DNA of 64,000 bases from Ensifer adhaerens (GTDB lineage: Bacteria > Pseudomonadota > Alphaproteobacteria > Rhizobiales > Rhizobiaceae), in assembly GCF_002007205.1 (NCBI RefSeq), contig NZ_LAZS01000005.1, positions 992,001-1,056,000 of the forward strand. Reading direction: 5' to 3'. The notes under the pieces were generated by a model. The model saw only the letters and a program-made list of their open reading frames with translations. It ran no database searches and was not told the DNA's origin. Numbering within the stretch: the first letter of the stretch is position 1; each line of letters starts with the position of its first letter. Both the position numbers and the translations under genes were made by a program. Shown here in pieces: positions 51,400 to 59,738 of the stretch.

Positions 51400-51870
51400 A
51401 TGGATCTCGAAGCAACGCCAACGGTCCGTCGACGCATGCAGCGCACACGCGGGCGCGACAATCCGTTCGAGGTTTTGATAAGATCGCAGCTCTACGCGAG
51501 AGGAATTCGCTATCGGGCTCATTATCCGGTTCCCGGAATGAAGCGCATCACATGCGATGTCGCCGTGCCTAAACTAAGAATCGCCGTTTTTCTCGACGGC
51601 TGCTTTTGGCATGGGTGCGACATCCATCCGCCATCTGTGAAGAAGAACACCGCCTTCTGGCTGGAGAAGATTGAACGCAACCGCGCGCGTGACAGAAGGG
51701 TCCGTGAGCACCTCGCCGAGATCGGCTGGACAACTCTTCGATTCTGGGAGCATGAGGCGGTCGAAACGATCGTGAGGATGATCGTTTCGACCGTCGAAGA
51801 AAATAGAGCAGCGAACCCCTTACCCTGCAGCAGCGCGCGCTCGTTGCAGGACGTGAAGCGGCCGCCTTGA
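51400..51870 (+). CDS. vsr: Very short patch repair (Vsr) endonuclease
   Basis: From ATG 51400 the product is 156 aa, the usual Vsr size; a TTG at 51313 would add 29 unlike residues. Family motifs are present in order: VRRRMQRTRGRDNPFEVLIR, ARGIRYRAHYPVPGMKRITC with the catalytic Asp right after (CDVAVP), RIAVFLDGCFWHGCDIHP (Zn-binding Cys/His), FWLEKIERNRARDRRV and GWTTLRFWEHE. Vsr nicks 5' of a T mispaired with G where 5-methylcytosine has deaminated, and is normally linked with a cytosine methyltransferase (established). Here the methyltransferase is 10.4 kb away at the head of the convergent Druantia-like operon. The vsr and druE 3' ends overlap by 51 bp. Confidence 0.92.
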   Translation: MDLEATPTVRRRMQRTRGRDNPFEVLIRSQLYARGIRYRAHYPVPGMKRITCDVAVPKLRIAVFLDGCFWHGCDIHPPSVKKNTAFWLEKIERNRARDRRVREHLAEIGWTTLRFWEHEAVETIVRMIVSTVEENRAANPLPCSSARSLQDVKRPP

Positions 51871-54800
51871 CAGTTCGAAGCTGTCAACAGCGACATAGCT
51901 CCTGTCGAGGCCCAGCATATCGAAGAGCCGTTCCCTGTTCCACAGAGGATGGACGACAACGCCCCAGCGGCTGTTGCGCTCATCGAGAGAGAAGACCGGA
52001 ATGTCCGGCCTACCCTTGACGCTGGAGACCGTGTTGCCGGGGATGAACGTCTTGGTCTGGAGTGCGAGATCGCTGGCGGTTTTTGACCAGTCTTGCAGTT
52101 CGAAGTGGCCGTAGTTTCCGTCGATGCCGCACTCGTAGCATGGATCGACCATGGCCCTCAGGTAGGAAAGGCCCAGCCGCCAGTCGAGAAGACCGTGGAA
52201 GTTCCTGTTGTTGTACCTCTGCAGGCACCTGTAGCAGGACGCTCCGCACCGCTTCATGTGCTCGGGGTCGGCGATGTCGGTTCTCGGCCATGCGCCTTCC
52301 TCGTCGAGGATGCTGCCTATCAAGGCGGAGACCGGGATGGTGCTGTCGCCCAGCAGATGGCGGCAGAAGCCCGAGCCGTTCGGCAGCGCGTCCGATATCT
52401 GCAGATAGGGCAGACGCTCCCCGCTCGGCGAGTGCATGATGTTCGGCGCCAGTGCGTCGAACTCCTCCGGCGCGATGTCGAGATCGAGGGCAGCGCGCTG
52501 GACGATGATCTCAGTCGCCGAGATCGCCGCAGCGCGGACGCTTGTGCGGGACGGCTCGCGTCGGCCCATGGAGAGGCCGATGTCCATGTCGAGCAGGCGC
52601 AGGTTGGGGTTGAGCTTGACCGGTCCGATCTGCAGCGAGTTCGTGACCTTGGTGGAGGCGAGCCAGGCGCTGATCGGCGGTTCCTCGACAGCCCTGTATC
52701 GGCCGTTCTGGTCATCGGCGAGGACGTCTGTGGAGATTGCCTGCCCCGAGAGCTTCAGAAGCGGCTTGTCCGCCCACCACCAGATGCGCTGGGCGTTGGT
52801 GTCGACCGTTTCCTGCACCTCGAAGCCTGTGAAGTCCGTGTCGTCCCTGAAGCCGGGATTGACGAGGAAGATCTCGGACTGCTCGGCGAAGTTGACGCTG
52901 AGATTTGCGTCGGTCTTCTTCTCGTCAGGCTTGCCGAGGCTGGCGAGCGTCATGCGCTGGCCGACCTTGGAGGCAAGGTTCTCGTCCGTGGGGATGAGCT
53001 CCGTGCGGTAGGCCGCGGGCGTGATGCACCGGATGCCTGTGTCGGCCAGAGGCGCATCGCAGGACTGGCAGGCGGGGGTGTGTTCGGTGCCCCTGCTCCA
53101 TGCGCCGCACTGGCCGCAGAAGCGGAGGTGGAAGTCGTCCTTTCTCCAGTCCGAGATGGGATCCACCGGGCCGTCGAAGTTCGTTGCATGCTGGTCGGGG
53201 TCGAGCAGCACGCCTGTGAACCCGATGCAGCGGTGGCGCAGCTTCTCCCGCGTGCGCACGCTTCCTGGAGCGAAGTCGAAGATCGCCATGTCCTGGTCGC
53301 GGTCGATGGTGTCCCACTCGGCCTCGAAGTTCCCCTTCGCGTTCGCCTTCTTCAGCTCAACGTAGAGGTTCCGCGACCGCGTCGGCATGCCGTATAGCGG
53401 CAGCAGTCCGCGTTCGGCGAGCGCCGCGGCGATGCCCACCGCCTGCAGCCCGAACTCCTCCTCGAGACCGTCGACATGGGCAAGGACGGTGTCAGCCGAG
53501 ACCTTCTCCATGATCTTCTGCAGATCGCAGCCGGACACCGCGGCGAGGATCGTCGCCAGCCGGACGCGCCTGTGATCCGTCCGCTCCAGCGCATCGGCCA
53601 GCCGATCCCGCCAGTTCATGTCCTGCCGGAAGTATTCCCTGCAGTAGAGGAACTCGCCGTGGATGTCGCCGGGAACGACATCGTCGCCAGCCCATGTCCC
53701 ACCGCACTCTTCACGCAGGATGCGGAAGGCTTCGACGAGCCAGAACTTGCGGAGCAGTCGAGACGGAATGTCCGTCAGTCCCGTCGTGATGAAAGGCGGC
53801 GGCGGAGCCGAGCCTGTGATCTCGACCGGGTTGTGGAAGTAGTGGATGTCGTGGCTCTTGCTGCGGCAGACCGTCAGAACCGTGGAGAACGCCTGTCCTC
53901 GGCGGCCGGCGCGACCCACACGCTGCTGGTAGTTGAACCGCTGCGGGGGCATGTTGCCCTGGTAGACGGCCTGCAGGGAGCCGATGTCGACGCCCACTTC
54001 CATGGTCGTCGTGACGGAAAGCAGATCGGCCGTGTCGAACAGCCTCCGCCAGCGGAAGTCCTCGTCGCTCTCGTTGTCGTCCTTGACGAACACGCCCTTG
54101 AACTGCTGCAGCCGCTCGGCCGGGTCGCTCGTCTGGCCCGTAAGCTCCTCGCATTTGAGCCTGAAGTGCGGCTCGTCGCTCGAGATCGCGCGCATCACCC
54201 TGCGTCCGAGGAAGTTTTCTCCGGATATCTTCGAAGCCGTCAGATCCTCCGGACGGGTGAGCGTCTCCCCGCATCGCGTGCAGCGTCCAAACCCGGAGTG
54301 GAGATGAACCCGGCCGCAGCGTTTGCACCGCCAGGCGGCTCCGGCCGGATCGGCGGCGCGGAAGTAGAGCATGCTGATGTCGATCGATCCATCGCCCCGG
54401 GTCTGCTTGAGTGTGGTGCGGAGCTTGTCGAGGAAGTCGTTGCACTCCTGCTCCGGATGCTGGAGGATCCTCTCCATCAGACGGCGGAACTTGTTATCGC
54501 CCCTGCCGAGCATGTCGAACGCGTTGCTCCAGGCATTGCGGGTCACGTCCTGGAACTGGTTGGGCGTGATCCGGTAGGCGTCTGCGAAGATGCGCAGCAT
54601 CGCGTCGTCGCACGACTTCTCAGGCGAGTATTCCTCGGATCCATAGAAGCTCGGCCATCCGAGCCCGGTCTCCTCGAGTGCGAAGTATGTCTTGCTGAAC
54701 AGGAGGTCGGTCGCGTCCAGCGGCTGATCGTCCTGGATCCTCTCGCGCGCCTTTCGGATCAGCTTGAGCTGCTCCTCGGGAACGTCGTGCTTCCACGATA

Positions 54801-57693
54801 TCTGATCGCTTCCATCCCTCTCGAAGAACTCGTACCAGGCGTGGCGCTTGTTGATCCGGTTGAGCTTCGTGTCGGCGCCCTCGACCGGGGTGGAGCCAAG
54901 CTTCATGAGTTCCGTCAGGATCGGACGCGTGAGGTTGCCCACCTTGTCGCGCTCGAACTCGAAGAGATCCTTCAGCGGGATGCTCGGAGGGTGGCCGGCT
55001 GCGTCCTTTCTCTTCTTGAGTGCCTTGAGACGCGGCTGGAGATGGTCGGCATCCTTGTCCTCCATCATCAGCGCAGTGATTTCCTTCTTGAGGCGCTGGT
55101 ACTCGGCCTCATCTTCGGCGACGTAGGCATGATCGAGCGCAATGCGGGTCGCCGCCGAGATGAGGATCTCGCGACGCAGGTCGCGCTGGTGCTGGACTTC
55201 GACCTCCAGAGCCAGGTTTGCCGCATCCTCGCGGCTGTCGGAGAAGGCGACGAGCTTTCCGTCCCCGTCCTGCGCCTTCAGCGAGGCGACCAGTTCGGTG
55301 GCGAGGAGCTGGGAGGTCTTGCCGAAACCAGTCCTGAAGCTTCGGATGGGCGATAGACGGCCTTCGCGCCTCTTGGAGTTTGCCTGCCGATATCGTCCGG
55401 AATAGTCGGTTCCGCACTTGGCGCAGCAGAATGGAACGGCAGTGCCGTCGTCTTCCATCGTGCGGCTTTGGAACCCGTCGGTGCCTGACCAGCGAAGCAG
55501 GTGGCCCGGCACGTCGCCCTTCTCTTCCCTGTCGCTCACGACCCCCGTTCGCGGATTGAGGTACCCCGGTGTCCAGCGATACGGTGTCCTGCCAGTGCGG
55601 ATCTCGACTTCGGCTTGCCCCTGGCTCGGCCAGAAGAGGGCGAATTCGCGGTAGCTGGCATCCTCGAACCTTATGGAGGAGGCGCTTTCGGGAAGCTTCT
55701 CCAGTTCCTGCGGAGCCGGAAGCAGCGAGACCCTGCGCGACGAGCCGGGATCCGTCTCCCCGCGCTTGCCGCCCAGATAGAGATCGCCGCACGCCTCGCA
55801 GTAGAGCATCTCGAAGAGCCGCTTGCGGCCTTCCTGATCGGCTTCCCCGTCGTAGTTCTGGCCACGCTCGATGCTGGGGGGTCCCCAGACCACGGTGCCG
55901 TCATCCTCTCTGTGAATGGAGGCGAACAGACCTTCGATGTTGCGGACGAAGCAGTGCATTCTGAAGCCGGGCAGCGCTGCGACGTCCGCACGCTTGGGAG
56001 CCAGTTCCGCTGGCAGTACGGTGGCCGGAAGGTCTGGGATCGCGCGCAGTGCAAGCAGGCCGCGGACGGCTAGCCTGTCTTCGGTGTCGAACAAGGCATT
56101 GCCGATGTCTCCGACCGTGCGCGGGAGCTTGGATCCCGGTTTTTCGGGGTTCTGAAGCGCGAAGTCGAGCATCGCGGCCGCAGTCGCCGTGGCCTCCTCC
56201 AGCATGGTGGCCGGGTTCTTTCCGGAGGAGCCGGGGATACTGGCGGCCGCCGCGAGGAAGCGGTCAAAGAGTTCGCGGGGGTTTCGTCGATGATCCAGTT
56301 CCTCTAGCGCGCGTGCGAGATTGGCGAGGCTTTCGCGCGACGGCATGGCCTCCGGGCGCTGGACTTTAATCGGACGGCCTGTGACGACGCTCTGTCTCCA
56401 GGCTTGATCGATGTCCTTTGCTCCTGCAGTTCCAGCGTCGCCGAACATGTTCTTCAGGTAGTCGATGCTGGCAGGAGCGTTTTCCTCGTCCATCGGCAGC
56501 GAGGCGGACGACGACAGGATGCGGAGCTTGTGGGCATGCGCGGGATCGGCCAGCCCGAGCCGCTCGAGAAGCACCTTGAGAAGGCCAGCCATTTCGGCAC
56601 CGGCCGAACCGCGAATCAGGTGCAGCTCATCGAGCACGAGGTAGAAGCGCGCGTCGTCGTTCTCGGTCAGCCATGCGCGTGTCTGGGTCAGGATCGGATC
56701 ATCGACTTCGCGGACGAGCATCGCGTTGAGGATCGACTGGTTGGTGACGAGGATGTCGGGTGGCGTCGCCTGCATGTCCCAGCGCGAGATCAGTTCGGCG
56801 CCGTCCGTCGTGGGGAAGATGTAGCGCAGGTCGGGATCGCCCTCGCCCGCCAGACGCTGCTGGATGGACTGGTATCGCTGCAGTTCGGTCTTCAGCTCCT
56901 TGCGTGCGCGCGCATTTCGCTTCTTCCATGCCTCGTCCTTGCCCTTGCGGGGATGTCGAAGGAACCCGGTGACGGGGGACTTGCCCGTGTATCGGCCGAA
57001 GAAGATGCGGTTGCCATTGAAGTGGCGCGCCATGACATCCTGAGCTTCGTCGGAATCGAGCGCCTTGCGCAGGCGAACCATCTGGTCTTCGACGAGCGCG
57101 TTGAGCGGATAGAGGATGAGAGCGCGTACCGCCTGTGGCCTGTCGGGGTGCTCGTTCCTGCGGTGGTGCTGGAACTCGTGTCCCTTCTCGAGCCACAGGT
57201 CATCCAGAGGCTGCAGGGGCGCGGGCCACGATGCCGCTTCCCGCGCGAGCTGAGCGAGGATCGGCAGCATGAAAGCTTCCGTCTTGCCGGAACCCGTGCC
57301 CGAGGTGACGATGCCGGGGGTTCCGTCGCGCGCACCCTTCTCAAGCATCTCGACCTGATGGAGATAGGGCGCGTAGGCACCCCTGAGCTCTTTGCTGGAT
57401 CTGTCCCGGTCGAAGAGGCCGGAAAGTGCGAGTTCCACGAAGGCCTGTCGTTCCGCCTGCGAGAAATTGCGGAGCCGTCCTTCGGGATCGCCGATCAACC
57501 CCTCAAGGCCGTATCCGATAGGCTCGTAGCGTGGAACGGCCTCGAAGATCGGGTCGAGCGCAAGCTGCCCAGGCGTGGTCAGAAGCTCCCTCCTCAGCGC
57601 CGACACGCGCGGATCATCGATCCGGAACGCCGTGTCCAGATACGCGAGGAATTGGTCGATCATCCGGTTGAAGCCACCAATCGGATCAAACAT
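51820..57693 (-). CDS. druE: Large DUF1998-type SF2 helicase, Druantia DruE
   Basis: The 1957-aa protein has SF2 helicase motifs widely spaced. Walker A TSGTGSGKTEAF is at residues 130-141, the DE-x-H box LVLDELHLIRGSAGAE at about 350, and motif VI NYQQRVGRAGRRGQAF at about 1258. The C-terminal DUF1998 region carries CGASCYRCLQRYNN near 1818 and a following GLLDWRLGLSYL. Between them are four Cys clusters that look like zinc ribbons: CEACGDLY, CCAKCGTDY, CKRCGRVHLH with CTRCGETL, and CGQCGAW with CQSCDAPL. Size, DUF1998 end and operon partners fit DruE, the common protein of all Druantia anti-phage systems (family knowledge). It is the last gene, 2 bp after the preceding one, and overlaps vsr tail to tail. 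Confidence 0.88.
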   Translation of the reverse strand: MFDPIGGFNRMIDQFLAYLDTAFRIDDPRVSALRRELLTTPGQLALDPIFEAVPRYEPIGYGLEGLIGDPEGRLRNFSQAERQAFVELALSGLFDRDRSSKELRGAYAPYLHQVEMLEKGARDGTPGIVTSGTGSGKTEAFMLPILAQLAREAASWPAPLQPLDDLWLEKGHEFQHHRRNEHPDRPQAVRALILYPLNALVEDQMVRLRKALDSDEAQDVMARHFNGNRIFFGRYTGKSPVTGFLRHPRKGKDEAWKKRNARARKELKTELQRYQSIQQRLAGEGDPDLRYIFPTTDGAELISRWDMQATPPDILVTNQSILNAMLVREVDDPILTQTRAWLTENDDARFYLVLDELHLIRGSAGAEMAGLLKVLLERLGLADPAHAHKLRILSSSASLPMDEENAPASIDYLKNMFGDAGTAGAKDIDQAWRQSVVTGRPIKVQRPEAMPSRESLANLARALEELDHRRNPRELFDRFLAAAASIPGSSGKNPATMLEEATATAAAMLDFALQNPEKPGSKLPRTVGDIGNALFDTEDRLAVRGLLALRAIPDLPATVLPAELAPKRADVAALPGFRMHCFVRNIEGLFASIHREDDGTVVWGPPSIERGQNYDGEADQEGRKRLFEMLYCEACGDLYLGGKRGETDPGSSRRVSLLPAPQELEKLPESASSIRFEDASYREFALFWPSQGQAEVEIRTGRTPYRWTPGYLNPRTGVVSDREEKGDVPGHLLRWSGTDGFQSRTMEDDGTAVPFCCAKCGTDYSGRYRQANSKRREGRLSPIRSFRTGFGKTSQLLATELVASLKAQDGDGKLVAFSDSREDAANLALEVEVQHQRDLRREILISAATRIALDHAYVAEDEAEYQRLKKEITALMMEDKDADHLQPRLKALKKRKDAAGHPPSIPLKDLFEFERDKVGNLTRPILTELMKLGSTPVEGADTKLNRINKRHAWYEFFERDGSDQISWKHDVPEEQLKLIRKARERIQDDQPLDATDLLFSKTYFALEETGLGWPSFYGSEEYSPEKSCDDAMLRIFADAYRITPNQFQDVTRNAWSNAFDMLGRGDNKFRRLMERILQHPEQECNDFLDKLRTTLKQTRGDGSIDISMLYFRAADPAGAAWRCKRCGRVHLHSGFGRCTRCGETLTRPEDLTASKISGENFLGRRVMRAISSDEPHFRLKCEELTGQTSDPAERLQQFKGVFVKDDNESDEDFRWRRLFDTADLLSVTTTMEVGVDIGSLQAVYQGNMPPQRFNYQQRVGRAGRRGQAFSTVLTVCRSKSHDIHYFHNPVEITGSAPPPPFITTGLTDIPSRLLRKFWLVEAFRILREECGGTWAGDDVVPGDIHGEFLYCREYFRQDMNWRDRLADALERTDHRRVRLATILAAVSGCDLQKIMEKVSADTVLAHVDGLEEEFGLQAVGIAAALAERGLLPLYGMPTRSRNLYVELKKANAKGNFEAEWDTIDRDQDMAIFDFAPGSVRTREKLRHRCIGFTGVLLDPDQHATNFDGPVDPISDWRKDDFHLRFCGQCGAWSRGTEHTPACQSCDAPLADTGIRCITPAAYRTELIPTDENLASKVGQRMTLASLGKPDEKKTDANLSVNFAEQSEIFLVNPGFRDDTDFTGFEVQETVDTNAQRIWWWADKPLLKLSGQAISTDVLADDQNGRYRAVEEPPISAWLASTKVTNSLQIGPVKLNPNLRLLDMDIGLSMGRREPSRTSVRAAAISATEIIVQRAALDLDIAPEEFDALAPNIMHSPSGERLPYLQISDALPNGSGFCRHLLGDSTIPVSALIGSILDEEGAWPRTDIADPEHMKRCGASCYRCLQRYNNRNFHGLLDWRLGLSYLRAMVDPCYECGIDGNYGHFELQDWSKTASDLALQTKTFIPGNTVSSVKGRPDIPVFSLDERNSRWGVVVHPLWNRERLFDMLGLDRSYVAVDSFELSRRPLHVLQRARAAAG

Positions 57694-57695
57694 GG

Positions 57696-59735
57696 TCAGC
57701 CCTCTATGTTTATGAAATATTCGTCATATTCGTGCTCGTCTCCCGCGACCGTCGCTGCGAGCCACTTCGCCTGCCTCAGGAAGACCATGACCGCATCGGA
57801 AAGCTGCATCCACGACGGGGTGCGAGCGAGCGCTCTTGCCACAGCTTGCATGGCGGCCCCCTCCAGCTCACGTCCTGCAAGGACATCCACCGCCTCGCGG
57901 ACCCTCTCTTGATCCAGATTTGTCATCGGCCAGAGGCCTTCGAATTTCGCGGATCCAGGACGTGGCGCCTTCGAGGGCTTCAGCGGGAACAGGTGTCGCA
58001 ATGTGGAATCCGGGATCGGGACGCGTAGCCCGTCCACGCCCGCGCTTGCGACAAGCGCGAGGTTGCGCGGAAGACGACCGACCCTCCTCATCGCGATGAT
58101 CTGGGGAAGCCAGTATTCGCACGGACCGCTCGTGATGCTGCATAGGGCCGCGGCGAACAGCGCCTCGGGCCGCTCCTTCGCCTTGTCGATGGCCTCCCTG
58201 AGGCCGGAATGCTCGTCGTTCAGAAGATCCGTCAGGGAGATCTTGGTGGGGTCGCAGAAGACTACAGCGGCATCGTTTCCGGCGAATGCCGTGGCAATGT
58301 CGACGGCGGCCGCAGCGGAGTCAGGCCCGAGCACGACCGGAACGACGTCTGTTGCCGTTGCGACGACGGCGGCCATTTCAGAAAGTGTCAGGCCGGTTGC
58401 GACAGCCAGAGCATCGAGGGTTTTCTGCCTCTGCTCGTCCGAAGCAAGCGGCGGAGCAGCCGGGATCGGCCCCTCGGACTGTTCGGCCGCGACTGGCACC
58501 GGGGCGACCGGCTCTGCGGCTGCGGGCACGGCAGTCGCGATCTGGGCCATGTCATCGCGCAGGCGGGCTACCTCGTCGCGGATGGCGGCGGCTTCGCGGG
58601 AAGATTCGCTCCTTATTCCTTCCGCCGCACTTACGAGCAGGCTCCGCAGCGTCTCCTCGTGCTTCTCGGTCTCGCTCCTGAGGAGCGCCTCCCGGTGGGA
58701 GAACGTGGCGAGCTTCGCTTCAGCGTCGGCGACTTCGGTCCGAAGGGCAGCAAGACGGGCGCGCTCCACCTCGGTCTCCCTGAGGAGCCGCTCTTCCAGC
58801 TCGGTTCGCAGGCGCGTCCTTTCCGATTCCTCAAAGGCTGCGAGCCTCCCCCTGAACGCGGGATCGCGTCCCAGTATCACGGGCAGGATGTCGGCGAGCT
58901 CGCTGCGCTTCGACAGATGTCCCGCTATGGATGCCAGATCAGCCTTTTCCTCGTCGCTGATGGCCCTGTCTGCCAGCAGGCGAAGGAGTTCTGCAGGCTC
59001 CATAGAGCCAGCGCCGCCGGGAAGGCTCAGCACCTCCTTCGATCTGGAAAGCCACCGCTCTACCGACTGGCGGATCTCCTCCTCCGACCGTAGATCGGTG
59101 CCCTTCGGCTCCGACCATTTGGGTGGGGAGAGGAACACGACGAGACCATTCCCGAGCTTGATGGTTTCGGGACGGTTTTCGAGCGCAGCCGTGTCGACCG
59201 ACCTCAGGGACGGCTGGCGCAGTCCGTAGCGTCCCGCTGGCAGAGCTTCGAAACCCGATGTCAGCCAGTGGCCGGACCGGACCTCGATCGCCGAGACAGA
59301 TGCGTCGAGCGGAACGTGCAGAGAGCCTTCCGAAAGGGCCGAAAGCAGTTCCCCAAAGTCGCCGTCCTGCGGGCTGTAGCCGACATTGAGCCTTGCGGCG
59401 GTCGTGAAGGACACGGCATCGACCTTCCCCGGGCCTGCGTTGTCGTTGACGATCTTCGGAAGCTCGAAAACGGAACCCCGGATTCTGGATGCCATGGTCG
59501 ATATTCCGCCCGCGAATGCGGGAACGGAGACGTCGTCCTTCTGCACGACCAGCTTCTGCTCTTTCTCGCCGCCGACCAGCCAGAAGGAGCCCGTGCCGCC
59601 CAGCGCCATCTTGCTGTCGCGGGTTTCCTTTTGCTTGCCGCTTTGGGTCTCTCCATTCCTGACTTCAACGATGATCGCGACATCGTGCGCGAGCACCTGC
59701 TTCACTCTATAAACCGTCTTGCCTGATACTGACAT
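57696..59735 (-). CDS. druG: Druantia type II component, DruG candidate
   Basis: The 679-aa protein has no enzymatic motif I can identify. The N-terminal 200 residues look beta-rich (VYRVKQVLAHDVAIIVEVRN, then SFWLVGGEKEQKLVVQKDDV). The centre, about residues 300-400, is a long charged coiled coil (SERTRLRTELEERLLRETEV, ERARLAALRTEVADAEAKLA). The C-terminal third is an alpha/beta part with LALVASAGVDGLRVPIPDST and VREAVDVLAGRELEGAAMQA, which could be a degenerate P-loop-like domain. The gene starts at ATG 59735, 3 bp after the upstream stop, and ends 2 bp before druE. The assignment as DruG rests on position in the methyltransferase-X-Y-DUF1998 helicase operon and on size, not on a recognised domain. 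Confidence 0.72.
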   Translation of the reverse strand: MSVSGKTVYRVKQVLAHDVAIIVEVRNGETQSGKQKETRDSKMALGGTGSFWLVGGEKEQKLVVQKDDVSVPAFAGGISTMASRIRGSVFELPKIVNDNAGPGKVDAVSFTTAARLNVGYSPQDGDFGELLSALSEGSLHVPLDASVSAIEVRSGHWLTSGFEALPAGRYGLRQPSLRSVDTAALENRPETIKLGNGLVVFLSPPKWSEPKGTDLRSEEEIRQSVERWLSRSKEVLSLPGGAGSMEPAELLRLLADRAISDEEKADLASIAGHLSKRSELADILPVILGRDPAFRGRLAAFEESERTRLRTELEERLLRETEVERARLAALRTEVADAEAKLATFSHREALLRSETEKHEETLRSLLVSAAEGIRSESSREAAAIRDEVARLRDDMAQIATAVPAAAEPVAPVPVAAEQSEGPIPAAPPLASDEQRQKTLDALAVATGLTLSEMAAVVATATDVVPVVLGPDSAAAAVDIATAFAGNDAAVVFCDPTKISLTDLLNDEHSGLREAIDKAKERPEALFAAALCSITSGPCEYWLPQIIAMRRVGRLPRNLALVASAGVDGLRVPIPDSTLRHLFPLKPSKAPRPGSAKFEGLWPMTNLDQERVREAVDVLAGRELEGAAMQAVARALARTPSWMQLSDAVMVFLRQAKWLAATVAGDEHEYDEYFINIEG

Positions 59736-59738
59736 GTT

